Below are positions 48,578 to 57,610 of a stretch of 64,000 nt of DNA, piece by piece (within the stretch, counting starts at the first letter, position 1; each line of letters starts with the position of its first letter). Under the pieces are notes generated by a model that searched no databases, was not told the origin of the DNA, and was given only the letters and a program-made list of their open reading frames with translations. A program made the translations under genes and the position numbers. Source of the DNA: Campylobacter concisus (GTDB taxonomy: Bacteria; Campylobacterota; Campylobacteria; Campylobacterales; Campylobacteraceae); assembly GCF_015230015.1 (NCBI RefSeq), contig NZ_JAAKZC010000003.1, positions 1 through 64,000 of the forward strand, in the 5' to 3' direction.

Positions 48578-49666
48578 CTAAAATTTAACTCTTTTTAGTC
48601 TATCTGAAGCAAAATTTTTCCTGCCAAATTTGGCTTCATTTTTGCCGTTTAGCTCGACTAGATCACCTGTAAAACCACAAATATCATTTTTAACAAGATA
48701 GCTTCCCACGCCATAAATATCAACTGGGGTGTTAAATTTCTCAAATTCGCTCATTTTTTGCGGATTAAAACCCGAACTAACGACGATTTTGACGTGCTTA
48801 AAGCCAGCTTTGTCAAGCACCTCTCTTAGGGCAAATATAAGCTCCTTGCAAACGCCATGCGGGTCAAATTTGCTCGTATCTTTGCCTTCAAAATACTTAT
48901 CTATCAAATTTTTACTAGTATCAACTCTGACCGCGCCAAGCCTCTCTTTTAGTCCATTTGCTGCCTTTAGTGCGTCCGTGATCACGTCGTTGTTATAATC
49001 CACTAAGGCCGTGATCTGCTCGCTTTCAAAGGTTTTAGCGTAAATTTGGCAAGCCTTCACCACATCTCCGCCACACATTTGAATGAGTGCGTGAGGCATG
49101 GTGCCACCACCTTTTAGCCCTGTAAGCTCGCCCTGAGCGTCTGTGGCGACCTTTTTGATGCCGCCGATAAATGAGGCATATCCGTCGCCTGGCTGCGTGC
49201 AGATGTCATCTTGCCTGTCTGCCATGCTAAAGACATCCTTGCCATTTGCCGCTTTTATCACGTCTCTAGAGTTTGTCGCCACGCAGCTTCTTCTAGTAAG
49301 TGTCGCGTCGATGACGTTTTCTAAAAAGCCAAAATTTTCATACTTGCCGCTTATCTTTAAAACTGGCTCGTTTGCGTTTATGATATCGCCATCATTAAGT
49401 GCGTAAATTTCAAGCTCGCTTGGATTTTTGGCAAATTTATTGATGATAGCTAAAACCTCGTCGATGCCGCAAAGCACGATATCATCACGCCTTTGAAAAA
49501 ACTGCATCGTCACGTGCTGGTTAGGCAAATTTTGCTTAATTATCTCATTTACTTTTAGAAAATATTTCGCCGTAAAGTAGCCCTCGCCGATCCTTGGATC
49601 TAGCCTAAAAGTCTTATCTGTTAGCCTATCTATCTTGCCTTGCATCTTTAGCTCAAGTTCGTTCAT
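48578..49666 (-). CDS. pncB: nicotinate phosphoribosyltransferase
   Basis: Type II phosphoribosyltransferase of 362 residues that makes nicotinate mononucleotide from nicotinate and PRPP for NAD salvage. Recognisable parts are RIGEGYFTAKYF near the N-terminus, DATLTRRSCVATNSRDV (about 120-136), and the phosphate-binding strands VRVDTSKNL and VVSSGFNPQKM. It has its own ATG with a usable ribosome site. A small exported protein follows it. Confidence 0.88.
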   Translation of the reverse strand: MNELELKMQGKIDRLTDKTFRLDPRIGEGYFTAKYFLKVNEIIKQNLPNQHVTMQFFQRRDDIVLCGIDEVLAIINKFAKNPSELEIYALNDGDIINANEPVLKISGKYENFGFLENVIDATLTRRSCVATNSRDVIKAANGKDVFSMADRQDDICTQPGDGYASFIGGIKKVATDAQGELTGLKGGGTMPHALIQMCGGDVVKACQIYAKTFESEQITALVDYNNDVITDALKAANGLKERLGAVRVDTSKNLIDKYFEGKDTSKFDPHGVCKELIFALREVLDKAGFKHVKIVVSSGFNPQKMSEFEKFNTPVDIYGVGSYLVKNDICGFTGDLVELNGKNEAKFGRKNFASDRLKRVKF

Positions 49667-49702
49667 GTCTGTCCTTTTGTTTTTTGGCGAGATTATACCA
49701 TT

Positions 49703-50164
49703 TTAGCGAAATTTGGCGCAGGCAAAAGAGCTAGTGAATTTATGCAAAAAGCGAATTTAGAGGGCGAGCTAAAGGATAAAATTTTAGCAGTTGCTGGCGT
49801 AACATAGGTCGTTACCTATATATTAAGCGGCGAAGTTGATGCTGACTTTATCAATCAAACTGAGCTAAACGCGCACAAGGATGAATTTGGTAGTTTTATC
49901 CTGATAGATAAAGCACTTTACGCCCCAGCAAATATCGTGGCTACAGCCTTTATCCTAGCGCTCTCGCGAGGGTTTGGTGAGGTTGGTATAACGCTCATTT
50001 TAGGCGGCAATATCATAGGCAAAACAGACACCATCTCGCTTGCTATCTATAACGCAGTCTATGACGACAAAAACGATCAGGCACTCGCTTTAAGCCTTGT
50101 TTTGGTTATGCTTAGTTTTACTTTGTTTTGGTTTATAAATTTGCTAGAAAAAAGTAGGATTTAG
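49703..50164 (+). pseudogene. relic of a molybdate/tungstate ABC importer: modA and modB ends fused
   Basis: One frame with a single TAG (49805-49807) joins two unrelated parts. The first resembles the C-terminal lobe of a ModA-like binding protein (RASEFMQKANLEGEL, then LSGEVDADFINQTE and ILIDKALYAP). It runs directly into the C-terminal third of a ModB-like permease (ALSRGFGEVGITLILGGNII, then two helices). The modA start, the modA-modB junction and most of modB are gone. This looks like an internal deletion followed by decay. It is distinct in sequence from modA/modB at 15-17.7 kb. An ATG at 49937 heads the permease part, but it could not form a working permease. Confidence 0.72.
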
Positions 50165-50209
50165 CACAAAATTTTTGCCAGCTAAAAATTAAATTTATTT
50201 AAATTTCGC

Positions 50210-50215
50210 TACAAT
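50210..50215 (+). promoter_or_regulatory. accBC promoter -10 box
   Basis: TACAAT lies 35 bases before the accB ATG, with A/T tracts upstream. A TTAGGAG ribosome site precedes the ATG at 50250. Confidence 0.45.
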
Positions 50216-50249
50216 TAGGGGCTTATATAAAAATTTAGGAGAATTTTCT

Positions 50250-50702
50250 ATGAAAAAAGAAGATATAAAAGAGCTTATCGAATTTTTTAATGGTATGGAG
50301 ATGAATCATATCAAGATAAAAAGTGGTGATTTTGAGGTCGAGGTAGAGAAATTTGCTGATTATTGCGCGCCTGCGAAGCCAGTGGCACAAGCAGCAGCTC
50401 CAGCGCCAACACCTGTAAATGTTGTCGTTAGCTCAGAGGTAAAACCAGCTGCAAATTCGCCAAAAGATAGCATAAAATCTCCTATGGTAGGTACTTTCTA
50501 CGCTGCTCCAAGCCCAGGCGCTGCTCCATTTGTAAAAGCAGGCCAAAGAGTGAGAAAGGGCGATGTAGTGGGCATCATCGAAGCTATGAAGATCATGAAC
50601 GAGATCGAGGCTGAGTTTGACTGCCAGATCACTGAGATGCTAGTCTCTGACGGACAGCCAGTTGAGTTTGGATTGCCGTTATTTGGCGTGGAGAAAAATT
50701 AA
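50250..50702 (+). CDS. accB: acetyl-CoA carboxylase biotin carboxyl carrier protein
   Basis: Carrier subunit of 150 residues. An N-terminal helical domain is followed by an Ala/Pro/Val-rich swivel (about 42-70) and a biotinyl domain. The biotinylated lysine is in EAMKIMNEIE (about 112-121). CO2 from biotin is transferred to acetyl-CoA to make malonyl-CoA for fatty acid synthesis. It overlaps accC by one base, so the two are made together. Confidence 0.96.
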   Translation: MKKEDIKELIEFFNGMEMNHIKIKSGDFEVEVEKFADYCAPAKPVAQAAAPAPTPVNVVVSSEVKPAANSPKDSIKSPMVGTFYAAPSPGAAPFVKAGQRVRKGDVVGIIEAMKIMNEIEAEFDCQITEMLVSDGQPVEFGLPLFGVEKN

Positions 50703-52033
50703 TGGAATTAAAAAGAATTTTAATCGCAAACCGCGGCGAGATCGCTCTTCGTGCTTTGCGAACGATAAAGGAGATGGGTAAAGAAGCCGTTGTAGTTTAT
50801 TCAACCGCTGACAAAGACGCGCTTTACGTAAAATACGCCGACGTGGCCATTTGCATCGGTAAAGAGCGCTCAAGTGATAGCTACCTAAATATCCCAGCTA
50901 TCATAAGCGCAGCTGAGATCAGCGAAGCAGACGCTATCTTCCCAGGTTATGGCTTTTTAAGTGAAAATCAAAATTTTGTTGAAATTTGCTCACACCACAA
51001 GATCAAATTCATTGGACCAAGCGTTGCTGCGATGGCTTTGATGAGCGATAAGAGCAAGGCAAAACAGGTCATGCAAAGAGCTGGCGTGCCAGTCATCCCT
51101 GGCTCAGACGGCGCTGTGGCTGACACAAAAGTAGCAAAAGAGCTAGCTAAAAAGATAGGCTACCCTGTCATACTAAAAGCTGCTGCAGGTGGTGGCGGAC
51201 GCGGTATGCGCGTGGTTGAAAAAGAGGCTGATTTAGAAAAAGCATTTTGGTCGGCTGAGAGCGAGGCGATGAGTGCATTTGGTGATGACACAATGTATAT
51301 GGAAAAATATATCTTAAACCCACGCCACATCGAGGTTCAAATCATCGGCGATAGCCATGGCAACGTGCTTCACATAGGTGAACGCGACTGCTCTATGCAG
51401 CGCCGTCATCAAAAGCTGATCGAAGAGAGCCCGGCTATTTTGCTTGATGAAAAAACAAGAGCTAGGCTGCACGAAACTGCCATAAGAGCGGCAAAAGCGA
51501 TAGGTTACGAGGGAGCTGGTACGTTTGAGTTTTTGGTTGATAAAAATTTAGACTTTTACTTCATTGAGATGAACACAAGGCTTCAAGTCGAGCACACAGT
51601 TAGCGAAATGGTAAGCGGACTTGATATCATTGAGCTTATGATAAAAGTGGCCGAGGGTGAAAAGCTACCGTCACAAAAAAGCATCGAGCTAAAAGGCCAT
51701 GCGATCGAGTGCAGGATCACAGCTGAGGATCCAAATACCTTCACTCCGTGCCCTGGCAAGATCACAAAATACGTCTGTCCAGGTGGCCGCAATGTGAGAA
51801 TGGACAGCCACATCTATCAAGACTACTCTATACCGCCGTATTATGACAGTATGATCGGCAAGCTTGTAGTTTGGGACACTGATAGAAACAGAGCCATTCA
51901 CAAGATGAAAGTAGCTCTTGACCAGCTCATAATAAGTGGCATCAAAACAACGAAAGATTTTCACATCGCCATGATGGAAAACAAAGACTTTTTAAGCAAC
52001 AACTACGATACAAACTATCTTTCAAGACATTAA
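50702..52033 (+). CDS. accC: acetyl-CoA carboxylase biotin carboxylase subunit
   Basis: ATP-grasp enzyme of 443 residues that carboxylates the biotin on AccB. The N-terminal domain begins with ANRGEIALRALRT. The glycine-rich ATP lid reads KAAAGGGGRGMRVV, metal and catalytic residues lie in FIEMNTRLQVEHTVSE, and the C-terminal biotin carboxylase domain has ITAEDPNTFTPCPG. A clear terminator follows. The carboxyltransferase subunits are not in the window. Confidence 0.97.
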   Translation: MELKRILIANRGEIALRALRTIKEMGKEAVVVYSTADKDALYVKYADVAICIGKERSSDSYLNIPAIISAAEISEADAIFPGYGFLSENQNFVEICSHHKIKFIGPSVAAMALMSDKSKAKQVMQRAGVPVIPGSDGAVADTKVAKELAKKIGYPVILKAAAGGGGRGMRVVEKEADLEKAFWSAESEAMSAFGDDTMYMEKYILNPRHIEVQIIGDSHGNVLHIGERDCSMQRRHQKLIEESPAILLDEKTRARLHETAIRAAKAIGYEGAGTFEFLVDKNLDFYFIEMNTRLQVEHTVSEMVSGLDIIELMIKVAEGEKLPSQKSIELKGHAIECRITAEDPNTFTPCPGKITKYVCPGGRNVRMDSHIYQDYSIPPYYDSMIGKLVVWDTDRNRAIHKMKVALDQLIISGIKTTKDFHIAMMENKDFLSNNYDTNYLSRH

Positions 52034-52037
52034 AACT

Positions 52038-52078
52038 AAATTTTAAACCATTGCCTTTTTGGCTTTGGTTTAAAATTT
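52038..52078 (+). terminator. terminator of accBC
   Basis: A 13-base-pair stem (AAATTTTAAACCA / TGGTTTAAAATTT) encloses a 15-base loop that can form a further short stem. It starts five bases after the accC stop. Confidence 0.75.
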
Positions 52079-52189
52079 CATATTTAAATTTATTTTTAGG
52101 TATTGAGCTATTTTAAATTTAAGAGAAATTTAGCCAGTTTATAACTACTTATAAAATGCAATAAATACTAAAAAATTTATCTAAATTTA

Positions 52190-52741
52190 TTAGTAGCAAC
52201 TAAGTTTTGTGATATTCATACCATTTTTAAAATATGGTGGATAGGGCATAGTCACAGTAAATGGCACTGCTTTTTGCTTTGGTAAATTTTGAGCTACGTC
52301 AAATTTATATGCCACGGTGTTTGGTCTCTCATCCTCATCCCCTCCAAAAACCCATGAGAAAAATGAAATTCCACTTGGTTTAAAAAGCGCCTCTCCGCCA
52401 AGGTCATTTTTGTTTAGTGGCTGATTTATGAGCTTAATTGTAAGGGTGCATTTGCTAATAGTAAATTTGCCGACATTTCTTACTTGACCTCGAAATACAA
52501 TGCTTTCATTTCTCAACACTCGTTCGCTCTTTACGCCCTCGACTATGCCTTTTTTGGTGTATTTGTCAAGTACGAGCATCAAAAAGATGGCAAGTGTGGT
52601 TGAGACCAAAATATTTGTAAAAAGCAGTGATAAAAATAGCTTTCGCTCAGCTCTAAGTGAGAGCACAAGAAATAAAATAGAAAGTAGTGCGATCGCAAAA
52701 AGAACGATGATATGAACGATCGTAAAGTAGTTTGAGCTCAT
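52190..52741 (-). CDS. DUF2393-family membrane protein (second copy)
   Basis: Protein of 183 residues with two N-terminal membrane helices (about 5-25 and 33-55), then a soluble beta domain (about 75-183) of the DUF2393 type found in campylobacters. The ATG at 52741 overlaps the upstream stop (TGATG), with GCGGAG about ten bases before it; a GTG nine bases earlier is the alternative. Its paralogue lies immediately upstream. No function is known. Confidence 0.8.
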   Translation of the reverse strand: MSSNYFTIVHIIVLFAIALLSILFLVLSLRAERKLFLSLLFTNILVSTTLAIFLMLVLDKYTKKGIVEGVKSERVLRNESIVFRGQVRNVGKFTISKCTLTIKLINQPLNKNDLGGEALFKPSGISFFSWVFGGDEDERPNTVAYKFDVAQNLPKQKAVPFTVTMPYPPYFKNGMNITKLSCY

Positions 52742-53271
52742 CAAAAACACTCCGCTTTTTTGGTGATATTGTAGTCAATGAAGGCAAAGTCATTGACAAA
52801 TTCTCTTATTTGTTTGCTCTGTTTTGGTAAAAGCGCTTCATTTAAAATGATCCTTTTTTTAGCAAAAGGGTTTAGTGAATTTAGAAAATTTCTCGTGCTT
52901 TGCTTTGAGCCAAGGTAGAAGCCAAGCTCGATTTTGCAAACGTTTAATGTGTAGTTTGAATTATTTGTGATGTTAAAATCAACCATCAAGGCATCGACAT
53001 ATTGAAGTTGCTTTGTGTTTATTTTGCTTATACTAACTGGTCTTAGATTTTCATTTATATATTTGTTTGCGTAACAATTGCCTGCAAAAAGTCCCAAAAA
53101 ACCAGCTAGGATAAATAAAAATCCTATCTGCCACCACGACTTTATCGCAACAAAAATTCCTAAAAGCACGATAAATATAAATGCTAAAAACACCCAACCA
53201 TAGGTTAGAAAGTCGATAAGTTTGGCATTTTGAAGTATGAAAAGTATGTTGTGCTTGATGCTATTTAACAT
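52741..53271 (-). CDS. DUF2393-family membrane protein (first copy)
   Basis: Protein of 176 residues starting MLNSIKHN. It has two membrane helices (about 20-45 and 50-68) and a soluble domain resembling the next gene, including the pattern of a beta strand followed by N-x-S/T and C-x-I/L. The start at 53271 overlaps hisIE by 11 bases; an earlier ATG would add nine charged residues inside hisIE. The tandem pair probably arose by duplication. Function is unknown. Confidence 0.78.
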   Translation of the reverse strand: MLNSIKHNILFILQNAKLIDFLTYGWVFLAFIFIVLLGIFVAIKSWWQIGFLFILAGFLGLFAGNCYANKYINENLRPVSISKINTKQLQYVDALMVDFNITNNSNYTLNVCKIELGFYLGSKQSTRNFLNSLNPFAKKRIILNEALLPKQSKQIREFVNDFAFIDYNITKKAECF

Positions 53272-53995
53272 CTCGCGATCTTTTTTCTTCGATGCCACTC
53301 ATGCCAAAACGTCTTGCAAGCTCGTTTTTGACGGCATCTGGATGTATGTTGTGGGATGAAAGCGCCACAAGCGCGTGAAAGCAAAGATCAGCTGCTTCAT
53401 AGATGAGGTCATTTTTTGCCTTTTGCTCATCTTGTTTTGTCTGCTTGGCAAAACTAAGATCTTTTGCAGCCATGATAAACTCGCCTGCCTCTTCGCCAAC
53501 TTTTTTTAGAATTTGATTTTCACCCTTTTTAAAAAGACTTGCCACGTATGAAGTTTGTGGATCTGCATTTAGCTTTCTATCTTCTATAACATGATAAAGC
53601 TCGTCAATGACGCCGTAACTTGGCTTTTTAACTTCGCTTTTTTCATCTGAAATTTCTAAATTTTCTAAATTTATCTCGTTAAAAAAGCAAGACCTTGCCC
53701 CAGTGTGACAAGCGACGCCTCCGTTTTGAACGACTTTTAAAAGCAAGGTGTCGTTGTCGCAGTCTAAAAATGCAGCCTTGATCTCTTGCGTGTTGCCACT
53801 CTCTTCGCCCTTTTTCCAAATTCTATTTTTAGTGCGTGAAAAGTAGTGAGCGTAGCGGCTAGATAGACTTAAATTTAGTGCTTCTTCGTTCATATAAGCA
53901 AGCATCAAAACCTCGTTTGTAGCGTGATCACAAACCACCACCGGGAGTAAACCACCAACCTTTTGCCAGTCTATACTTTTTGCTACGCTATTCAT
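53261..53995 (-). CDS. hisIE: bifunctional phosphoribosyl-AMP cyclohydrolase / phosphoribosyl-ATP pyrophosphatase
   Basis: Fused HisI-HisE protein of 244 residues for steps two and three of histidine synthesis. The HisI half carries CDHATNEVLMLAYMNEEAL, the zinc-site DCDNDTLLL and CHTGARSCFF. The HisE half (about 125-235) carries the EEAGEFIMAAKD metal-binding helix and YEAADLCFHALVAL. It starts two bases after the SPFH gene and overlaps the DUF2393 pair. Confidence 0.95.
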   Translation of the reverse strand: MNSVAKSIDWQKVGGLLPVVVCDHATNEVLMLAYMNEEALNLSLSSRYAHYFSRTKNRIWKKGEESGNTQEIKAAFLDCDNDTLLLKVVQNGGVACHTGARSCFFNEINLENLEISDEKSEVKKPSYGVIDELYHVIEDRKLNADPQTSYVASLFKKGENQILKKVGEEAGEFIMAAKDLSFAKQTKQDEQKAKNDLIYEAADLCFHALVALSSHNIHPDAVKNELARRFGMSGIEEKRSRDVK

Positions 53996-53997
53996 TT

Positions 53998-55116
53998 TTA
54001 CCTTTCGCTAACCGAGCTAGCTTTTGCCCTATCTTTTGCATCTAGCCAGATATTTGGCACAGCCCCGCCAGGTGTTAAGAAAATTTTGGCGTCTTTGTTC
54101 TCTTTAAGAGCATCGTTAAATCTATTTTGTGTCTCGATCTGCTTTAAATTTAGTAAATTTTGATCGACACTTTTTGCGATCTCTTTGTTCGCATAAGCAG
54201 TCGCGTCAGCTTCAATCTTGATGGCGTCAGCCTTACCCTTTGCCTCGATGATCGCAGCTTTTGCGCTACCTTCTGCAAGAGCGGCTTGTTTTAGAGCCTC
54301 TTGATTTGCACGCTCGACCTCGTATTTTGTCCTCTCAGCCTCTTGTTTAGCGATCTGAACGCGCTCGATCTGCTCTTTTACCTTTGAAGGCAAGATGATC
54401 TCACGAAGCTGCACAGTTAGAAGCTCGACTGGCTTGTTTGGCTGTGAGTCGATGTCTTTTCTTATGCCATCATCGATCTGTCTAGCTAGGTCGTTTCTTT
54501 TGGTCGGTAGCTCTTCGGCTGTGTATTTACCAGCTATGCTGCGAACCACGTCACGAACGACAGGATCGACGATCTTACTCTCCCAGCTAAGGCCCCATGA
54601 GGCGATAGTCTGAGGTGCATTTTCTGGATTTAGGCGGTACTGCACGGTGATATCGATGCTAACTGGTAAATTTCTAGCGTCCAAAACCGAGATAGAGTTT
54701 TTGCGTAAAATTCCAGCGCCAACGCCTTGATATGACTTTTGCATTGACTCGCCCATATCCTCGCCAGAAGTGTAGTTTATGATCCTAACTCTGGTATCCA
54801 CGATGATGATGTCTTGGATAAATGGCAAAAAGAAGTGAAAGCCTGGCTGCAGAGGATTTGGCTCGTATTTACCCGCTGTGGCTTTGATACCGACTTCGCC
54901 TGAGTGTATCACTTTAAATGGCTGAGTGATAGCAAGGATCGCGATAATGGCGATTATGATGTAGGCTAGTGCACCAAATTTGCCAAAGCCGCTTGGTATA
55001 TTTGGCATTTTAAAATCCTTTTTGAAAGGCGGCTCTTTGTCGTTATTTTGACTAGAGCCCCTGTTGTCATTACCTGGCTTTTTTTTGTTGAAATAATCAT
55101 TTAAATCAGCGGGCAT
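53998..55116 (-). CDS. SPFH/prohibitin-family membrane protein
   Basis: Protein of 372 residues. An unusual hydrophilic N-terminus (1-45, Asn/Lys/Pro-rich) precedes a membrane helix (about 48-66) and a prohibitin-like SPFH domain (70-240), then an Ala/Glu/Lys coiled coil (250-310). A homologue sits beside ilvE in C. jejuni. The family includes HflK, HflC and prohibitins, which form large membrane rings controlling proteases; no partner HflC gene is adjacent, so I do not call it HflK. It lies 16 bases after ilvE. Confidence 0.85.
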   Translation of the reverse strand: MPADLNDYFNKKKPGNDNRGSSQNNDKEPPFKKDFKMPNIPSGFGKFGALAYIIIAIIAILAITQPFKVIHSGEVGIKATAGKYEPNPLQPGFHFFLPFIQDIIIVDTRVRIINYTSGEDMGESMQKSYQGVGAGILRKNSISVLDARNLPVSIDITVQYRLNPENAPQTIASWGLSWESKIVDPVVRDVVRSIAGKYTAEELPTKRNDLARQIDDGIRKDIDSQPNKPVELLTVQLREIILPSKVKEQIERVQIAKQEAERTKYEVERANQEALKQAALAEGSAKAAIIEAKGKADAIKIEADATAYANKEIAKSVDQNLLNLKQIETQNRFNDALKENKDAKIFLTPGGAVPNIWLDAKDRAKASSVSER

Positions 55117-55132
55117 TTCGTTCCTTTAAATC

Positions 55133-56047
55133 TTAAATATATGTTAAAAATGATTCGTATTTTTTGTTTAGACCATAAACTACGTCAAAGTAAGCTTTTT
55201 GTAGTCTCTTTGTCACTTCACCTCTAGCGCCGTTGCCGATGATGCGGTTATCTATGCTATTTATCGGTGTTACTTCGGCTGCAGTGCCAGTAAAAAACGC
55301 CTCGTCAGCTGTATATGCCTGATCTCTTGTGATGCGCTCTCTTCTTACTTCGATGTCAAGGTCGTGAGCAAGTCTTATGACTGTATCTTGAGTGATGCTA
55401 AGTAGGCTGTTGTCATTTGGTGGAGTGATCAATGCGCCATTTTCAACGATGAAGAAGCACTCGCCTGGGCCCTCAGCTACAAAGCCCTCGCTATCAAGAA
55501 GTAGTGCCTCGTCGTATCCAGCCTCTTTTGCCTCGTAGTTTGCCATTTGTGAACTTAGGTAGTTTGAGCTAGCTTTTGCTCTGTTCATTTGAGCAGCAGG
55601 AGCTAGTTTAGCAAAGCTTGAAATTTTAACCCTGATGCCTTTTTCTAGGCCCTCATCTCCAAGGTAAGCACCCCATTCCCATGAAGCGATAGCAGTTTGA
55701 ACCGGTGCTTTTGTGTGCGCTACGCCCATTACGCCGTATCCTAAAAAGATAAGTGGGCGGATGTAGACGTTGCTGTTGTATTTGTTTGCGCGAAGTAGCT
55801 CGATCTGTGCTTTTTCAAGCTCTTCTTCAGTGTAAGGCACATTTAAAACGGTCATTTTTGCTGATCTTAAAAGTCTTTTTGTGTGGTCTTTGAGTCTAAA
55901 AATAGCTAGACCTTTTTTTGTTTTATAAGCTCTTGTGCCCTCAAATACAGCATTAGCGTAGTGCAAAGAGTGAGTTAGAACGTGTACTTTTGCATCGTCC
56001 CATTTGACTAATTTTCCATCCATCCAGATGAATTCTGAAGCGTTCAT
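55133..56047 (-). CDS. ilvE: branched-chain amino acid aminotransferase
   Basis: PLP-dependent class IV aminotransferase of 304 residues for the last step in leucine, isoleucine and valine synthesis. The N-terminal WMDGKLVKWDDAKVHVLTH and the PLP lysine in NRAKASSNYLSS (about 155-166) are diagnostic. The C-terminal GTAAEVTPI is also present. It heads the operon ilvE-SPFH-hisIE-DUF2393. D-amino acid aminotransferase is unlikely given these motifs. Confidence 0.95.
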   Translation of the reverse strand: MNASEFIWMDGKLVKWDDAKVHVLTHSLHYANAVFEGTRAYKTKKGLAIFRLKDHTKRLLRSAKMTVLNVPYTEEELEKAQIELLRANKYNSNVYIRPLIFLGYGVMGVAHTKAPVQTAIASWEWGAYLGDEGLEKGIRVKISSFAKLAPAAQMNRAKASSNYLSSQMANYEAKEAGYDEALLLDSEGFVAEGPGECFFIVENGALITPPNDNSLLSITQDTVIRLAHDLDIEVRRERITRDQAYTADEAFFTGTAAEVTPINSIDNRIIGNGARGEVTKRLQKAYFDVVYGLNKKYESFLTYI

Positions 56048-56147
56048 AATTAAACCTTTCTTTTTTAGAAATTTGATCCGAGTTTATCTAAAATTGCTTT
56101 AAATTTACATTTCTAAGCCCAAAATGTCCGTAAATTTTAGGCTAAAG

Positions 56148-56789
56148 TTACTTATCTAAAAGCTCTTTTATCGTCCTTGCCATCTCATCGATCGATGATG
56201 CTGCACTTAAATTTATTAGATATTTGCCGCTTACCACAAAGGCTGGCACACCGCTGATACTTGCTACATCATAAGAGGCAAACCACTCGTTTAAAAGCTC
56301 TTTTGCACGATCTGAATTTAACGCTTTTTCATACTCATCTTTGCTTACGTGAGCCGCATTTAGTGCTAGATCGATAAATCTTTGCTTATCTTTGCCGTCA
56401 TTAAAGTCATCTTTTTCATCGTGCCTTGCTTTGTAGATCGCAAATTTAGCTTGCTTAAATTTAGACTCATCACTTAGCAGATCAGTCCCATTTGCCTCAT
56501 CTATCGATATAAGAGCGGCGAAAATTTTACTTGTAGTCTCGCCAAGCTTGCCTTTGGTGCTTAGGTGATATGGGATAAATTTGACCCCGTCAAGCTTTGC
56601 CATCAGCTTTCTTGTGATCGTTCGATCAAATTTATAGCAGTGAGGGCAGTCGTAACTAAAGACCTTGACGACTGAGTTTTTAGGCACGTTAAGCGGTTTT
56701 GCTAGAGTTTGATACTCAACACCTTCAGTCAGTGCTGATAAATTTAGCGCAAAAAACGCACTTAAAATTAGCATTTTTATAAGCTTCAT
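56148..56789 (-). CDS. dsbA: DsbA-family thiol:disulfide oxidoreductase
   Basis: Periplasmic thioredoxin-fold protein of 213 residues with a signal peptide (first 20, ending LSAL). The redox site is CPHC in FSYDCPHCYKF (about 46-56), and the cis-proline loop reads SGVPAFVV. It introduces disulfides into exported proteins. A helical insertion between the thioredoxin halves is of normal size. It lies nine bases after bcp and is co-transcribed with it. Confidence 0.93.
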   Translation of the reverse strand: MKLIKMLILSAFFALNLSALTEGVEYQTLAKPLNVPKNSVVKVFSYDCPHCYKFDRTITRKLMAKLDGVKFIPYHLSTKGKLGETTSKIFAALISIDEANGTDLLSDESKFKQAKFAIYKARHDEKDDFNDGKDKQRFIDLALNAAHVSKDEYEKALNSDRAKELLNEWFASYDVASISGVPAFVVSGKYLINLSAASSIDEMARTIKELLDK

Positions 56790-56798
56790 CTTTGCTCC

Positions 56799-57296
56799 TT
56801 ATTTTACAAGATCAGCTAGCACTTTTGCGGCGTGGTCTTTGGCTTTTACGCTTTTATAAATTTTAGCTATCTTGCCGTCTTTACCGATCACAAAGGTGCT
56901 TCTAACGATGCCAAGATACTCTTTGCCGTAGTTTTTCTTGACCTGCCAAACGCCATAAAGCTTTGAAATTTCTTTATCCTCGTCGCTTAAGAGGATGTGC
57001 TTTAAATTTTGCTTTGCGATAAAGCCAACGTGAGACTTCACGCTATCTGGACTAACGCCGATGATAACGGTGTCATTTTTGATGAACTGATCGTAGTTTG
57101 CGCTAAATTCGCAAGCTTCAGTCGTGCAGCCTGGAGTGTTGTCCTTTGGGTAGAAGTAAAGCACTACGTTTTTGCCTACAAAGTCCTTTAGTGCGACCTT
57201 TACGCCGTCTTGATTTAGCGCTTCAAACTCTGGCGCCTTGTCGCCAACCTCAAGTGTTATCTTTCTTTCCATGTCTGCTTTGCTAAATTCGCTCAT
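56799..57296 (-). CDS. bcp: peroxiredoxin, BCP/PrxQ type
   Basis: Thiol peroxidase of 165 residues with the canonical FYPKDNTPGCTTEACEF. The peroxidatic cysteine is in PGCT, with a second cysteine five residues on that can resolve it, as in PrxQ. The IGVSPDS strand follows. It lies between the tautomerase (four-base overlap) and dsbA, the arrangement seen in C. jejuni. Confidence 0.95.
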   Translation of the reverse strand: MSEFSKADMERKITLEVGDKAPEFEALNQDGVKVALKDFVGKNVVLYFYPKDNTPGCTTEACEFSANYDQFIKNDTVIIGVSPDSVKSHVGFIAKQNLKHILLSDEDKEISKLYGVWQVKKNYGKEYLGIVRSTFVIGKDGKIAKIYKSVKAKDHAAKVLADLVK

Positions 57297-57496
57297 TTTA
57301 TCCCCTTTCTCTTATTCTCTACGCTTTCGCCGCCTACGCCGATATTGCCAGCATCGTGAGTTTCTATAAATATCATAACCGCCTCTTTTTTCTTGCCAAG
57401 TACCCTCACAAGCGTCTCGGTCACCTCTTTAAACACTTGATCTTTTTGCTCTTTTGTAGGCTCTGGGCCTGCTATTTTTATATTTACATAAGGCAT
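57293..57496 (-). CDS. 4-oxalocrotonate tautomerase-family protein
   Basis: Small enzyme of 67 residues in the tautomerase superfamily. I place the start at the ATG at 57496, preceded by AAAAAGGAG, because removal of Met then exposes the catalytic Pro1 of MPYVNIKIAG. A longer reading from 57532 would bury it. The family beta-alpha-beta pattern with KEAVMIFIE is complete. The natural substrate is unknown; in campylobacters it is not tied to aromatic degradation. It is translationally coupled to bcp. Confidence 0.88.
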   Translation of the reverse strand: MPYVNIKIAGPEPTKEQKDQVFKEVTETLVRVLGKKKEAVMIFIETHDAGNIGVGGESVENKRKGIK

Positions 57497-57610
57497 TTTT
57501 GCTCCTTTTTTAAGATGCAAAATATTAGCCAAAATGAGTGAAATTTCAGATTAAAGCCGTTATTTAAGAATTTGGCATTAAAATAAGCAAACTTCCAAAA
57601 GGAGCGAAAA

